Shown one piece after another: positions 52,959 to 62,706 of a stretch of 64,000 bases of DNA. Both the position numbers and the translations under genes were made by a program. The notes beneath the pieces are model-generated. The model was not told where the DNA came from, did not search any database, and was given only the letters and a program-made list of their open reading frames with translations. Source of the stretch: Candidatus Melainabacteria bacterium (GTDB taxonomy: Bacteria > Cyanobacteriota > Vampirovibrionia > Obscuribacterales > Obscuribacteraceae); NCBI GenBank assembly GCA_003242885.1, contig QKMZ01000006.1, forward strand, positions 1,419,563-1,483,562, read 5' to 3'. Numbering within the stretch: position 1 is the stretch's first letter; each line of letters starts with the position of its first letter.

Positions 52959-53462
52959 TTACGGATTCTTGTTAGGAACCACATAAGTGATGGGAACTGT
53001 GTGCGTGCAATTTAGCGAAACGCCATTCGCACCGACAACCGCACCGGCCAAAAACGGTGGAAAAATGTCGATTGTGGTTTTAACCGAAACCTCACCATCG
53101 ACCGCACCTCCGGCATCCGTCGGTATATCGCGTACTGTCTCGACAGCGTCGATTTTTTCTCGCACTTTCATTGGTAATCTTGTCGAGTAAATCTTCTTCA
53201 CGACTGCCACAGCCCGGTCATATGGCGCCGTTCCAGAGCCCACTTGGCGGTTCTCGCCCTTGGACAAATCGCTAGGAGGTCCCGATGCTGCAGCTCTTGC
53301 GGCATCCCGGCAAGCCTGGTCGTTGAGACCAGCGCCTATTGCAACCATCCCCAAGTCAATCACCAGCAGCACTGCAGGGACAACACAGATGAGAACGCCA
53401 ACTACTTCCACCAGCCCCTGTCCTCTTTTAATTCTGGTTCTGCCAGGTCTGTGAGTGACCAT
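52959..53462 (-). CDS. TadE-like pilus protein
   Basis: 167 aa from ATG 53462 (GGAG about 11 bases upstream; a GTG at 53531 gives 23 more residues without support). GQGLVEVVGVLICVVPAVLL: TadE-type N-terminal helix after a Gly-Gln-Gly and Glu, then a periplasmic domain (NDQACRDAARAAASGPP, SVKTTIDIFPPF). First of three Tad-type genes on the minus strand. Confidence 0.7.
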   Translation of the reverse strand: MVTHRPGRTRIKRGQGLVEVVGVLICVVPAVLLVIDLGMVAIGAGLNDQACRDAARAAASGPPSDLSKGENRQVGSGTAPYDRAVAVVKKIYSTRLPMKVREKIDAVETVRDIPTDAGGAVDGEVSVKTTIDIFPPFLAGAVVGANGVSLNCTHTVPITYVVPNKNP

Positions 53463-53593
53463 CACTGAAATTTCTCCATCGCGTTCATCACGTTTCTTAC
53501 GTTCATCGCGTGTACGGTCTAACGGGTTCACCGGTCTAATAGGGCTAACGACACCCGTCCGGGTTTTAGGCGGAAGTCCAGATTTATCCGGCC

Positions 53594-54232
53594 TTATCTA
53601 ACCAAACTGATGTGCTTGCCTTCAGGCACCGAGAAAAGACCAATTGTCATCGATGCTTTAAAAGTGTTTTCCATGTCGACTTGGTCCCCGTCTTCTTTCG
53701 AATCGTGAAATCCGAGATCTTTCAGTCGATCAGAGATTTCATTAAACGAATCGGCAGGAACCTTCACTGCAACGAGCGGATTTTTGTGCAAGTAGGAATC
53801 CAGCGCCAATCGAAAGATCGCGTTGGCGGCATCTTTTTTCTCTGCTTCTGACGGATTGTTGTCCTTGTGTTTGACCTCAATTGCAACTCCGTCTCCTTCG
53901 TCGATATCCAGCTTGTGAAGCTTCTCCAGTCCATATGGCTTGCCATCGTGGTAATACATGTACTGGTAACTCGTCTTTTTGTTTTCGTCTTTGGTCGGAT
54001 ACCAAAGCACTTCTAGTTTTTCGATAGGATTAAGCTTGGAATTCGTGTAGTCGAATTGCCGCTCCAATCGGCGCGTTTCAACTTGAATTACCCAATCGTA
54101 TGGTTTATCGACTTGCTCATCGGCAATAGCTAGTTGTGGCATAAAACCGAGCGCCACACATACAGCCGCATAAAGGATCCCAATCTTGCGATATTTCGTT
54201 AAACGCAAGCCAATGTGCATACGCTTTTGCAT
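53594..54232 (-). CDS. Secreted protein of unknown function
   Basis: 212 aa from ATG 54232 (GGGGAA upstream). Signal segment IGILYAAVCVALGFMPQLAIADE. The mature part has two similar-sized alpha/beta stretches (YDWVIQVETRRLERQFDYTN, IEKLEVLWYPTKDENKK, AVKVPADSFNEISDRLKDLG), with no match I know. 131 bases upstream of the TadE-like gene; its relationship to the pilus genes is unclear. Confidence 0.65.
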   Translation of the reverse strand: MQKRMHIGLRLTKYRKIGILYAAVCVALGFMPQLAIADEQVDKPYDWVIQVETRRLERQFDYTNSKLNPIEKLEVLWYPTKDENKKTSYQYMYYHDGKPYGLEKLHKLDIDEGDGVAIEVKHKDNNPSEAEKKDAANAIFRLALDSYLHKNPLVAVKVPADSFNEISDRLKDLGFHDSKEDGDQVDMENTFKASMTIGLFSVPEGKHISLVR

Positions 54233-54395
54233 TGAGCAAATTCCCCTTTGAGAAAAACGAGTAAATTCCAACCGTGAGTGATCTACGCAATAAGAGCTGG
54301 TTTTAGGACGCTGTGAGGAAAGAAATAGAGTAAGCAAACACAGTACCCTGTGACTAACGCGAACTAAAGGCGCAAACGGTTCTGATAGACTTGGT

Positions 54396-54435
54396 AAAAA
54401 GTTAGAACCAGGCTCGCGAGAAGCCCGGTTCTAAC
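54396..54435 (-). terminator. Terminator of the subtilase gene
   Basis: GTTAGAACC/GGTTCTAAC outer stem of 9 bp with an inner GGCT/AGCC stem, followed on the minus strand by TTTTT. 39 bases past the stop at 54475. Confidence 0.8.
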
Positions 54436-54474
54436 CTTCATTTACTGTTCGATGACTTAGGTTTCGAAATACGA

Positions 54475-55851
54475 CTAAGGTGTGAGTTCAAGCGCTCTGG
54501 CTGCGTCAGGCATACCCCATCCGTAGTATCCGTTCCAACCTGGTGTGGAGTTTACACAACTTGCTTTCAGGATTTGCTCGACCGCAAAGTTGGGAAGAGC
54601 AGGGTTTTTGCTGAGGATCAAAGCGGCAACGCCGGCTACGATAGGACTTGAGAATGACGTGCCTTTTACTTCGGCTTGTTCGCCATCGATGCCCATACAG
54701 AAGATCTCTTCACCAGGTGCGGTGAAATCAACGATTGTCCCATAGTTAGAAAAGTCGGTTAGAGAGCCGTTTCTATTGATTGCAGAAACCATATTGATGT
54801 AAGGAAGATTTACAGTCGCATCAAATACGGCGTCGTTACCAGCAGAAAGGAAGAGCAAACCCTGACGGACATAATAGAACTCAGAGAACATCTTATGAAG
54901 CGGTGCGTGAATTGTTGGTTCGTGAAAACCGACATAAGGAGCACCATAGCTGAGGTTGACGATTCTCGCGCCTGAAGTGAAAACTTTGGCCATCGCGCAA
55001 GCCACAGAGAAATCTGTTGCAATTGCTTTGCCGCCAGCTGCCGCATCTGCAATTCGAATAGGATAGATAGTCGATGATGGAGCAATACCTGCAGAGGTCT
55101 TGCCATTATTCATCGTCGCTGCGATACATGATGCCACCCAGGTTCCGTGACCGTGTCTGTCGTGCTGCGCTCCGCCTGAGGCAGCAGCAGCTGCTGCTCC
55201 TGCCAGGTCGGTGACGCCAGGTAGCGTTCCTGTAGCTAACAAAAGTCCGCCGAGAATTTGTGCAGCCGCGGTGTTGGCATCAAATCCTTTTTCAATTTTG
55301 CCCTGAAGGTCCTTCCCACTGGCTTCACAACCAGTGTCAAGAACAGCAACTTTAGCGCCACCTGTTCCTTTGTCCCAGGCCTTTGGACAATGCATTGCAG
55401 CCAAGTGCCATGACACATTGAAGTCTTTATCATTAGGTACATAGTTTGCAGCGAAGCGATAGTTGCGACCGACAGCGCTGAAATGTTTTTTGTCCTTAGT
55501 CAACTTGGTCTCAGTTTCTTCCAACTTGCCTTTTTCAGTCTTGATGAGGATCATCTCCAAGTTGCCGGCGCGCACCGTCTGAGTGGCGGTAGCATGAACA
55601 TCTTCAAGTGCTTCTTTAATCTCGTCTTTATCAGCCTTGGCATCGGTTACAACAAGCAAGACATCCGGTTGAAAGTCTGGTCTTTGAATAGCTCGACGGA
55701 CAAATGGTCTATTCGTAGGGTTCTTCAACTTCATTTCAGCACTCATAGCCGGCAACTGAGCTGCCGATGAAAAACCTACAGCGATAGTCATCGCCATCGC
55801 GAAGATTTTCTTCTTCTCCTTCGAAACCTGGCTAACCAATCCGGAAATCAT
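54475..55851 (-). CDS. Secreted subtilisin-like serine protease (S8)
   Basis: 458 aa, AAGGAG nine bases upstream. Signal segment (FAMAMTIAVGFSSAAQLPAM). Residues about 45-145 resemble an I9-type propeptide (VLLVVTDAKADKDEIKEALE). Catalytic residues: Asp172 (VAVLDTG), His235 (HGHGTWVAS), Asn339 (FLSAGND) and Ser399 (GTSFSSPIVAGVAALI). An Ala/Gly-rich insertion lies before His (about 195-228). Secreted, self-processing protease. Confidence 0.93.
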   Translation of the reverse strand: MISGLVSQVSKEKKKIFAMAMTIAVGFSSAAQLPAMSAEMKLKNPTNRPFVRRAIQRPDFQPDVLLVVTDAKADKDEIKEALEDVHATATQTVRAGNLEMILIKTEKGKLEETETKLTKDKKHFSAVGRNYRFAANYVPNDKDFNVSWHLAAMHCPKAWDKGTGGAKVAVLDTGCEASGKDLQGKIEKGFDANTAAAQILGGLLLATGTLPGVTDLAGAAAAAASGGAQHDRHGHGTWVASCIAATMNNGKTSAGIAPSSTIYPIRIADAAAGGKAIATDFSVACAMAKVFTSGARIVNLSYGAPYVGFHEPTIHAPLHKMFSEFYYVRQGLLFLSAGNDAVFDATVNLPYINMVSAINRNGSLTDFSNYGTIVDFTAPGEEIFCMGIDGEQAEVKGTSFSSPIVAGVAALILSKNPALPNFAVEQILKASCVNSTPGWNGYYGWGMPDAARALELTP

Positions 55852-56084
55852 TAGTAGTACTCCTTTGAAAAACTGCTTTACGAGACACCGTGCGTACTTA
55901 GTAAGAACCTTTGAGCGCGTTGTTCATGCTCTTGCGCTCACACAAGACTCAACAGCAAAACCGAATGAATTAGGCGGGGATTCCGAAAAATCCCAACGCA
56001 TAAGCTGAGCACCGCTTCCGGTGCCGATTGATCAGGAGTGACTACGCTATCTCAAGCAAATTTCATCGCTGCGTATTTTTAAAT

Positions 56085-56117
56085 AAAAAGAACAAGAGCG
56101 ATGCAAATGCACCGCTC
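56085..56117 (-). terminator. Terminator of the aldehyde dehydrogenase gene
   Basis: GAGCG.TGCA/TGCA.CGCTC stem around TT; the one odd position is a G-U pair on the minus strand. Followed by TTGTTCTTTTTA, about 33 bases past the stop at 56150. Confidence 0.7.
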
Positions 56118-56149
56118 CTGATTAACTGTTGATTAAAGAAACCGTGTGG

Positions 56150-57655
56150 TTACTTCTTCTCGAACCAACCTACTGGTTGTGGATCCAGATTGATGTTGAT
56201 CTGTTTCACTTCGGTATAAGCTTCCAGACCGAATGTTCCGAGCTCGCGGCCCCATCCACTTTGCTTATAACCGCCCCATGGGCACTCGTTATATGTATTG
56301 TGGTAGGCGTTGACCCACGTAATACCGGCTTTAAGAGCCTTCACAACGCGGTGTGCTCTGGTTACATCATTGCTGAATACTGCGCCGGCAAGACCGAAAT
56401 CTGAATCGTTTGCGAACTGAATCGCTTCCTCCTCAGTCTTGAACTTCTGCACAACAACGACCGGTCCAAAAATTTCTTCTTGAACGATACGCATGTCTTG
56501 CTTGACGTTCGTGAATACTGTCGGATTGACGTAGAAGCCCTTACCGTACTTTTCTCCTTTCGGTTGATCGCCACCGGCTTCAAGCTTTGCGCCTTCTTTC
56601 TGACCGATTTCAATGTATTCGAGAACGCGCTTCATTTGCGTTTCGTTGACGAGCGGTCCCATTTCGGTTTCAGGGTCCATTCCAGGACCTACCTTAATAT
56701 GTTTGGCGCGTTCAACGAATTTCTTGACGAACTTGTCGTACATCGGCTCTTCAACCAACAAACGAGAGCCCGCCGAGCATACTTGACCGGAATTGCAGTA
56801 GATTGCGAAAAGCGCATAGTCAACGGCAGTGTCAACGTCGAAATCAGAGAACACAACCATTGGCGACTTGCCGCCCAATTCCAGTGTTACTTTCTTGAGA
56901 TTGCCGAGCGCCGCTGCGGCAACTGCTTTGCCGGTTCTCACCGATCCGGTGAAAGCAACTTTGTCAACCAACTTACTTTCGGCAAGAGTGTTGCCGACTG
57001 TCGGTCCATCGCCCAAGACGATGTTGACGACGCCTTCCGGCAATTCGAGTTCTTGCAGAATTTCAGCCAATCTTACAGCGGTGAGAGGGGTGTATTCGCT
57101 CGGCTTGAGAATGCAGCAGTTGCCTGCCGCCAGTGCGGGAGCCAATTTCCACGCGCCCATCAAAAGAGGATAATTCCAGGGAATAATTTGTGCGCAAACA
57201 CCAATCGGCTCACGAACTACGGTCGTGATGGATGGGGCCGGAACGTCGATAGCCTGTCCTGTGGGCTTGGTGACCAGACCAGCGTAATAACGAAAACAGT
57301 TCGCCGCATCACCCATATCATATTTGGCTTCACGCAACGGCTTGCCACCGTTCAACGTTTCCAACTCTGCCAATTCCTCGGCATGCTCATCAATCTTGTC
57401 TGCCAGTTTGAAGAGAAACTGAGCGCGCTCCAATGCCGTCATTCTCGGCCACGGACCTTCATCGAAAGCTTTGCGTGCTGCTTTGATAGCGGCTTCGGTT
57501 TGCTTCTTATCTGCTTCTGCGACTTTGCACAGAGGCTTTCCATCGGCGGGGTTGATTAAGGTGCGCTCACTGGCGCCATCTTGGAATTTACCACCGATCC
57601 ATAGTTGCCACTTGCGATCCACTTTCACTTTGGGTGCCTCTAGGGTTTGAGTCAT
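56150..57655 (-). CDS. Betaine-aldehyde-type NAD(P) aldehyde dehydrogenase
   Basis: 501 aa from ATG 57655; the frame to 57718 has no support. ALDH motifs: IIPWNYPLLMGAWKLAPALA, VAFTGSVRTGKAV, catalytic Glu in VTLELGGKSPMVV, catalytic Cys in CNSGQVCSAGSRLLVE, EEIFGPVVVV and PWGGYKQSGWGRELG. Sequence style matches the ALDH9/BetB family (betaine aldehyde or gamma-aminobutyraldehyde); substrate cannot be fixed. Divergent from tmk. Confidence 0.94.
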   Translation of the reverse strand: MTQTLEAPKVKVDRKWQLWIGGKFQDGASERTLINPADGKPLCKVAEADKKQTEAAIKAARKAFDEGPWPRMTALERAQFLFKLADKIDEHAEELAELETLNGGKPLREAKYDMGDAANCFRYYAGLVTKPTGQAIDVPAPSITTVVREPIGVCAQIIPWNYPLLMGAWKLAPALAAGNCCILKPSEYTPLTAVRLAEILQELELPEGVVNIVLGDGPTVGNTLAESKLVDKVAFTGSVRTGKAVAAAALGNLKKVTLELGGKSPMVVFSDFDVDTAVDYALFAIYCNSGQVCSAGSRLLVEEPMYDKFVKKFVERAKHIKVGPGMDPETEMGPLVNETQMKRVLEYIEIGQKEGAKLEAGGDQPKGEKYGKGFYVNPTVFTNVKQDMRIVQEEIFGPVVVVQKFKTEEEAIQFANDSDFGLAGAVFSNDVTRAHRVVKALKAGITWVNAYHNTYNECPWGGYKQSGWGRELGTFGLEAYTEVKQININLDPQPVGWFEKK

Positions 57656-57935
57656 CGCCCGCTGAACCTCTCGTTCGTAAATTAGTACTTTTCTACACGG
57701 AAACGCGTATCTCACCACCTGCCGAAGCAGGGCAAGACCCGAATTACGCGGATTCCGAAAGTTGGAAGATCATAACATTCTTAGTCGTTTATTTCGACTG
57801 TAATGTGGGCAAATTGGCGCCTTTTCGGGAAGTTTTGCCGCCGAGATAAACGCCCTCTCGAACAACGGCAGGTGCGCTTAGGGTATGCTTTCCAGCATTT
57901 CCCACCGTTTCTACAGGCTATTCAAGCGCTTACTC

Positions 57936-58598
57936 ATGGCAACCAGTTATCCCGGCAGTTTCGTCACCCTTGAAGGCCCCGAGGGCGCAGGAAAAACCAC
58001 CCAACTCAAGCTTTTGTCTAAACAGCTCGACCAGATGGGTGTCAAGCATATTGTCACGAGAGACCCAGGCGGAACATCTCTGGGAAAACAGATTCGCCGA
58101 ATTCTGCTCAATCCGGAAAATCCGGTCATGCCCATGACAGAGCTGCTGCTTTATCAGGCAGACCGCGCGCAACACGTCGACGAACTGATAATTCCGGCAT
58201 TGAAAAACGGCACTCTTGTCCTTTGCGATCGCTACGTCGACTCGACGCGTGCATACCAAGGCTATGGTCGTGGTATTGATTTGAACCTAATCAATGACCT
58301 TTCGAAAATGGCGACTGGCGGATTGACTCCAGAACTGACAATTCTTTTCGATATTGAATCAAGTGACGGACTCGGGCGCTTGCACCCAGGCGGTCACGAT
58401 CGACTCGAACGTGAGGCAATTGAGTTTCACCACAAAGTAAGAGACGGATATCACAAACTAGCCGAACAAGATCCCGATCGTTGGGTGATTGTCGACGCCA
58501 GCAAACCTCTCACTGTGGTGCAGGAAGATCTACGCAGAATTCTGTGTGAGCGTGTAGGTAAAAAACACAAGCTGGAAGGCTTGTCCGAAGCGAGTTAG
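57936..58598 (+). CDS. tmk: Thymidylate kinase
   Basis: 220 aa from ATG 57936; ATG 57885 would add 17 residues not seen in the family. P-loop TLEGPEGAGKTTQLKLL, DRY motif in LCDRYVDSTRAYQGYGRG (Lid/DRX), TPELTILFDIESSDGLGR, and a C-terminal VIVDASKPL. Phosphorylates dTMP. The lipoprotein gene starts 19 bases after its stop. Confidence 0.93.
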   Translation: MATSYPGSFVTLEGPEGAGKTTQLKLLSKQLDQMGVKHIVTRDPGGTSLGKQIRRILLNPENPVMPMTELLLYQADRAQHVDELIIPALKNGTLVLCDRYVDSTRAYQGYGRGIDLNLINDLSKMATGGLTPELTILFDIESSDGLGRLHPGGHDRLEREAIEFHHKVRDGYHKLAEQDPDRWVIVDASKPLTVVQEDLRRILCERVGKKHKLEGLSEAS

Positions 58599-58617
58599 TT
58601 CGGATGGTGCCAAAAAT

Positions 58618-61600
58618 ATGATCGCACGATGCCAGAATAATATTCAGGCGAAACGTATTCTCACACTCGCACTCTCTGCGCTTTTGCTTCTGACCTCCTG
58701 TGGCGGCAGCAAGCAAGTTCGCTTCAGTTCGCCCTTCAAAGAAGACGACGAACTGACCGCCAATCTTGCCTTCAAGATCGTCGAGAAAAGTTATCAGATT
58801 AAGCCGGACAGGCGCTATCTTATGGCGCTTTCAAATGTTTCGCAGATCGTGATCGGGAAGCCATTGGAGAAAGTGGATGCCGTTTTTGAAAACGGACTCT
58901 GGCATATCAAGTCTGACAAAAAAGACATCACTACAATCAAGGACTTTCCTTCATTTCTAGACATGAGCTCTTCGCTTTCGAAATACGCGCGATCTTTGGA
59001 AGGCGAGCAGGGTCAACATCGGTTTGAATCTAATGGGAAAAACATTCTCAATCACTCGAAGGTTTTTGGCGGGTTCGAAACCGAGTTAGATCTAGTGAGA
59101 GAAGAGAAGAATCCAAATTGGACCAAAGGTGAGCCTCCGCGTTTAGAAATTGCAGAAAAGGTTGCAACAAAAGTTCCCCCAAAAGTCTCAGAAACGAAAG
59201 CAGCAAGAGCTACGGACAACGTAGGTCAGAACGCTCCTAATGCTCCGGTAAAAACGCCGGATGCCGCCGAGACAAAGAAATCTACAAACACAACTCAGCA
59301 GCCGGAAGCGGCGCCATTCGACGCCCCTCCGAAACAGCAAGACCCTATCGATCAATTGCTTTTAGAGTACAGCCCTCGCTCTTCCTTCAAGGCGCTCGAA
59401 CTCATAAATGCGCAATGGGAAGAAGATGGTGGCTCGCCGCAACTCATCGATCAAGCGGCAACTGCACTGACGGGACTTGCCTTTCAAACATATGACAGAG
59501 CAGGAACGGCGGACGATCTTTTCGCGCAAGCACTCGCATTTGCGAGTCTTTCCGCCCGATACGAAACACAAAATGCCAAACGCAATCAAGTGCGCCTTGC
59601 TGAGGCTATGGGATATCGGCTTGACGCGAAAAATTTAGCAGCAGCCCTGCCAGAGGAAGACCCGCTGCGGATGTATATCATGTGGCAAGCGCAAACAGTC
59701 GGTGCTGCAGTTGAACAAGGATTGAACTCCAACGAGTCGAAATTTCTCTACGTGAAGAAATTAGCGAACGCGGAAAATCTTTTGCGGCTTAGAGAATATT
59801 GCAAGAACAGATTCGATAAGAACTCGCCCTTAAGCCTCTCTGTGTATGGATGTTTGCAGCCGCTTAGAGCATCCGATCAACTAACTCCTGAGACGTGGCT
59901 TTTTGAAAACGTCTTCTTTTCAGAGCTAAAAGCACTGACGGGCAAGAGTATTGATTCGCATGACAGATTTTTTCCACATATGGACAAATATCTGAAAGAT
60001 GCTGATTCAAGACAAAAGGACAACCTAATTTCCTCAGCCGTTGTGACTAGCTTCTTGCGCGCGTTTGCTTACTCGTACGTTCTAGATTATCTGCAGCCTG
60101 ACAATGGTTTTTACACGGAAAAGGCGGCGGAAAAGATCTTTGATGAGAAATTTGGCATGCCTCGGGCATCCGAAGTTGGCGAATCGATTTGCGCCTTGGC
60201 ACATAGCATTCTGGATGCGCGGACCGGCAATTATCATGTTGCAAAACTTTTAGGCAATGCGGTCGGCCCAAAGGATCTCGGTGATTTTCCCAGGTTCCTC
60301 GCTTTCGACGAAGCTGCGCGTTGGTTTGCAAACGGAGAGCCAAAACTTATTTCAGCCGGCAAGACGATATTTGAGAATATAGATTCTCGCCCTGAAAATC
60401 GGTTTCGCGCCGCATCGATTGCGCACAACGAATTGCTCCATCCGCTCCTTGCCTTGAATCTAAACAAGCTTGCTTTGGACGCGGATGCTGACGGAATGCT
60501 GTCTGTGGCAGCAGCCAAGCAAAATGCCGATCAAATGCACTTGAGAAGAATTGCCGACAATAAAATCGGCGTACCCTCCAGACGTGCCAGAGCAATGGCA
60601 GCACTTTTCGATTTTACCGGACACAGCGATCGCGGAGCAAAAAATCTCTATGTTGATCGGATTGAAGAATTGGTTGAACACACTCCTGGCAATATCGAAA
60701 TCTTGCGCCAGTACGTCCACACCTCTATTTTGGCGGGAGACACCGCAGTCGCGATCGAAAACACCAAGAAGTGGATTGAGAAATCCGGCGACTATCCAAA
60801 ACAAGTGAAGCTAGCCAATCAACTTCTCGCCGCGCTGTACTACAGCAACGGCAATCCGGACGAAACGCTCAAGTTGCTCGACGGACATATAGACAACAAG
60901 GTCGATGTTCACGTGGCAGAGACATATGTGAATGCGCTTACACAGAAAGGACGTGAGCCTAAGGCAGAAGCTTACGCTGATGCGTATTATGTAAGCAACC
61001 GACTGTCGCCGGCTGCACTTGCTTTAAAAACTCAGATTTTCTGGAAGAAACACGCTTATAACGAAGCAGCTCTAGTGCTCAAAGGATATCCGTGGTTTCT
61101 CAAAGCTGAAATCTGGCGCCGCGAAATCTATCCTGCATTCAAACGTACTCTCGCCGGGTTTCCTGAAGAAAGTAAAAGTGCCGTTCGAGCATTGGCCAAA
61201 GAAGGTTTTTCTGAATCGACCAACATCGGTGAATTGGCTCAATCCTTTTCTCTCAACGGCAGCAACGACACGAGTTTCAATATCCTAAATGCAGTTCTTA
61301 CCAGCTCTTTCAGCGGGCACGAGCTAAATTATTTGAACTTGTCGACCCTGGCATACACCTATTTAGAAGCAACAGAAAATCCGCAAATTGCCTTGAAGTG
61401 GATACAAGAAAATGTGCCACCACAGTTCTTTACTCCGCTTGCAATGTTCGCATTTCAAAACGGTGCTTATGATTTGCTGTGGAAGCTAATACCGGAAAGT
61501 CCTCAAGGCGTCGGATCAGAATATGTTTGGCTAACACGTGCGGCAGCGATGCCGATGCAGAAGGGCATTAACAAAGACGCTAATCGACTGCTCATTCAGC

Positions 61601-61887
61601 ATTATGCACAGGACGACAGCGATGCGCTGTTCCAAATCGGTAAGTGTTTGATCGGTGCGGTGGATTCAAAAACCATGATCGATAAACGAATCAATGTGCG
61701 CGAATTATGTGACTTGTCCTATTTCTTGGGCTCGCGCGAAGCTTATCTGGGCGACCAAATGGAAGCGGCCAAGTGGTATCACATGGCTTTGGAAACCGGT
61801 ATGAATAAAGCGTCCGAATCAGCTCGCAATGCAGAAGCGATTCGCAGATTGACGCTCTTCTATCCTGATTGGTCGTCAAAGCCGTAG
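58618..61887 (+). CDS. Very large lipoprotein, helical repeats
   Basis: 1089 aa. Lipobox at LLTSCGG (Cys about residue 28). After a small N-terminal domain (LTANLAFKIVEKSYQIKPDR) and a disordered linker (about 175-240), the remainder is all-helical. It has TPR- or HEAT-like pairs (IEILRQYVHTSILAGDTAVA, PDETLKLLDGHIDNKVDVHV, WYHMALETGMNKASESARNA). No enzymatic motif. Likely a scaffold held at the inner face of a membrane. It sits 19 bases after tmk. Family unknown. Confidence 0.75.
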   Translation: MIARCQNNIQAKRILTLALSALLLLTSCGGSKQVRFSSPFKEDDELTANLAFKIVEKSYQIKPDRRYLMALSNVSQIVIGKPLEKVDAVFENGLWHIKSDKKDITTIKDFPSFLDMSSSLSKYARSLEGEQGQHRFESNGKNILNHSKVFGGFETELDLVREEKNPNWTKGEPPRLEIAEKVATKVPPKVSETKAARATDNVGQNAPNAPVKTPDAAETKKSTNTTQQPEAAPFDAPPKQQDPIDQLLLEYSPRSSFKALELINAQWEEDGGSPQLIDQAATALTGLAFQTYDRAGTADDLFAQALAFASLSARYETQNAKRNQVRLAEAMGYRLDAKNLAAALPEEDPLRMYIMWQAQTVGAAVEQGLNSNESKFLYVKKLANAENLLRLREYCKNRFDKNSPLSLSVYGCLQPLRASDQLTPETWLFENVFFSELKALTGKSIDSHDRFFPHMDKYLKDADSRQKDNLISSAVVTSFLRAFAYSYVLDYLQPDNGFYTEKAAEKIFDEKFGMPRASEVGESICALAHSILDARTGNYHVAKLLGNAVGPKDLGDFPRFLAFDEAARWFANGEPKLISAGKTIFENIDSRPENRFRAASIAHNELLHPLLALNLNKLALDADADGMLSVAAAKQNADQMHLRRIADNKIGVPSRRARAMAALFDFTGHSDRGAKNLYVDRIEELVEHTPGNIEILRQYVHTSILAGDTAVAIENTKKWIEKSGDYPKQVKLANQLLAALYYSNGNPDETLKLLDGHIDNKVDVHVAETYVNALTQKGREPKAEAYADAYYVSNRLSPAALALKTQIFWKKHAYNEAALVLKGYPWFLKAEIWRREIYPAFKRTLAGFPEESKSAVRALAKEGFSESTNIGELAQSFSLNGSNDTSFNILNAVLTSSFSGHELNYLNLSTLAYTYLEATENPQIALKWIQENVPPQFFTPLAMFAFQNGAYDLLWKLIPESPQGVGSEYVWLTRAAAMPMQKGINKDANRLLIQHYAQDDSDALFQIGKCLIGAVDSKTMIDKRINVRELCDLSYFLGSREAYLGDQMEAAKWYHMALETGMNKASESARNAEAIRRLTLFYPDWSSKP

Positions 61888-61913
61888 GGTAACGCCTTTG
61901 GATAAACAGTAGG

Positions 61914-61932
61914 GGCGATGACATGCGTCGCC
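61914..61932. repeat. Short hairpin resembling GTAGGGGCGA-type repeats
   Basis: GGCGATG/CGTCGCC stem around ACATG inside AGTAGGGGCGATGACATG. The shape resembles short palindromic repeats often seen in cyanobacterial genomes. Only one copy here; it lies between convergent stops. Confidence 0.3.
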
Positions 61933-61948
61933 TTGTCCAACCGATGTG

Positions 61949-62614
61949 CTACGACTTCACGCGATAAGCGACTTCTTCGCCAAGTTTGTCGACGTCTTTG
62001 CGAAGCTGTTCTTCATCGTCTTTCTGCAACGAACCACCATTTGCAGTAGCGAGCGAACGCTCTTTCTTCTGTAAATCAGAAGCGCGCAACTTCAAATGAT
62101 TGTAGTCAGCCTCTGACACCTTACCTTTGGTTTTTGCTTCATCAAGGAATTTATTCATGTCACCAAATATGGTGGTAAGGGCCGGAGCCGCAGGCGTCGT
62201 ACTGCCTTGATTGACTATGACAATCGGCGCCTGATACCCAAAACCAACTGGTCTGGGCAACCAAGGATAGTAGTATCCCGACGGTGCCTTCCAAACATTT
62301 AAGCGTGCATTGCCGATATTGATACCGAAATAACCACCATTTATCGGCACCGGCATTCCCATTGCCGGGAGCCCTGCATATGGATTTACAACACCGAAGC
62401 CAGTATTCGGTACTAGTCCTGCCCCTCGGTAGGGGTTGTATCCATACGGATTCCCGTAAGGATTATAAGGATTGTATGGATTCGCATACGGATTGCCGTA
62501 CGGACTTGTTTGTTGGGTGGGGGCATACCCGCGTTGAAAGCCGACCTGAGCCTGGCTTGGAACTTGCACACAAACGAGAGCAGCGAGAACCATCGATACA
62601 GCAAGGTTTCTCAT
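61949..62614 (-). CDS. Secreted Pro/Tyr/Asn-rich repeat protein
   Basis: 221 aa, GGGAGG nearby upstream of the ATG. Signal peptide (NLAVSMVLAALVCVQVPSQA). Residues 35-65 are degenerate NPY repeats (SPYGNPYANPYNPYNPYGN). Residues about 90-130 are Gly/Tyr-rich, and the C-terminus (about 145-221) is a charged helical domain (KVSEADYNHLKLRASDLQKK). Perhaps a surface or envelope adhesive protein; no known family. Confidence 0.7.
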   Translation of the reverse strand: MRNLAVSMVLAALVCVQVPSQAQVGFQRGYAPTQQTSPYGNPYANPYNPYNPYGNPYGYNPYRGAGLVPNTGFGVVNPYAGLPAMGMPVPINGGYFGINIGNARLNVWKAPSGYYYPWLPRPVGFGYQAPIVIVNQGSTTPAAPALTTIFGDMNKFLDEAKTKGKVSEADYNHLKLRASDLQKKERSLATANGGSLQKDDEEQLRKDVDKLGEEVAYRVKS

Positions 62615-62706
62615 GTGCGTTTCCTCCCTCGAAAGTTTCCGCTCAGATCTACCAGTATAAAGCCCGAATTAGGAGGCACGCTTGAAAGGACGCCCTTTCG
62701 TGAAGC

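Noticed and set aside
56480-57559. A 359-codon plus-strand frame opposite the aldehyde dehydrogenase
   Set aside because: Antisense of a clear ALDH gene; composition is Phe/Arg/Cys-rich and matches no family.
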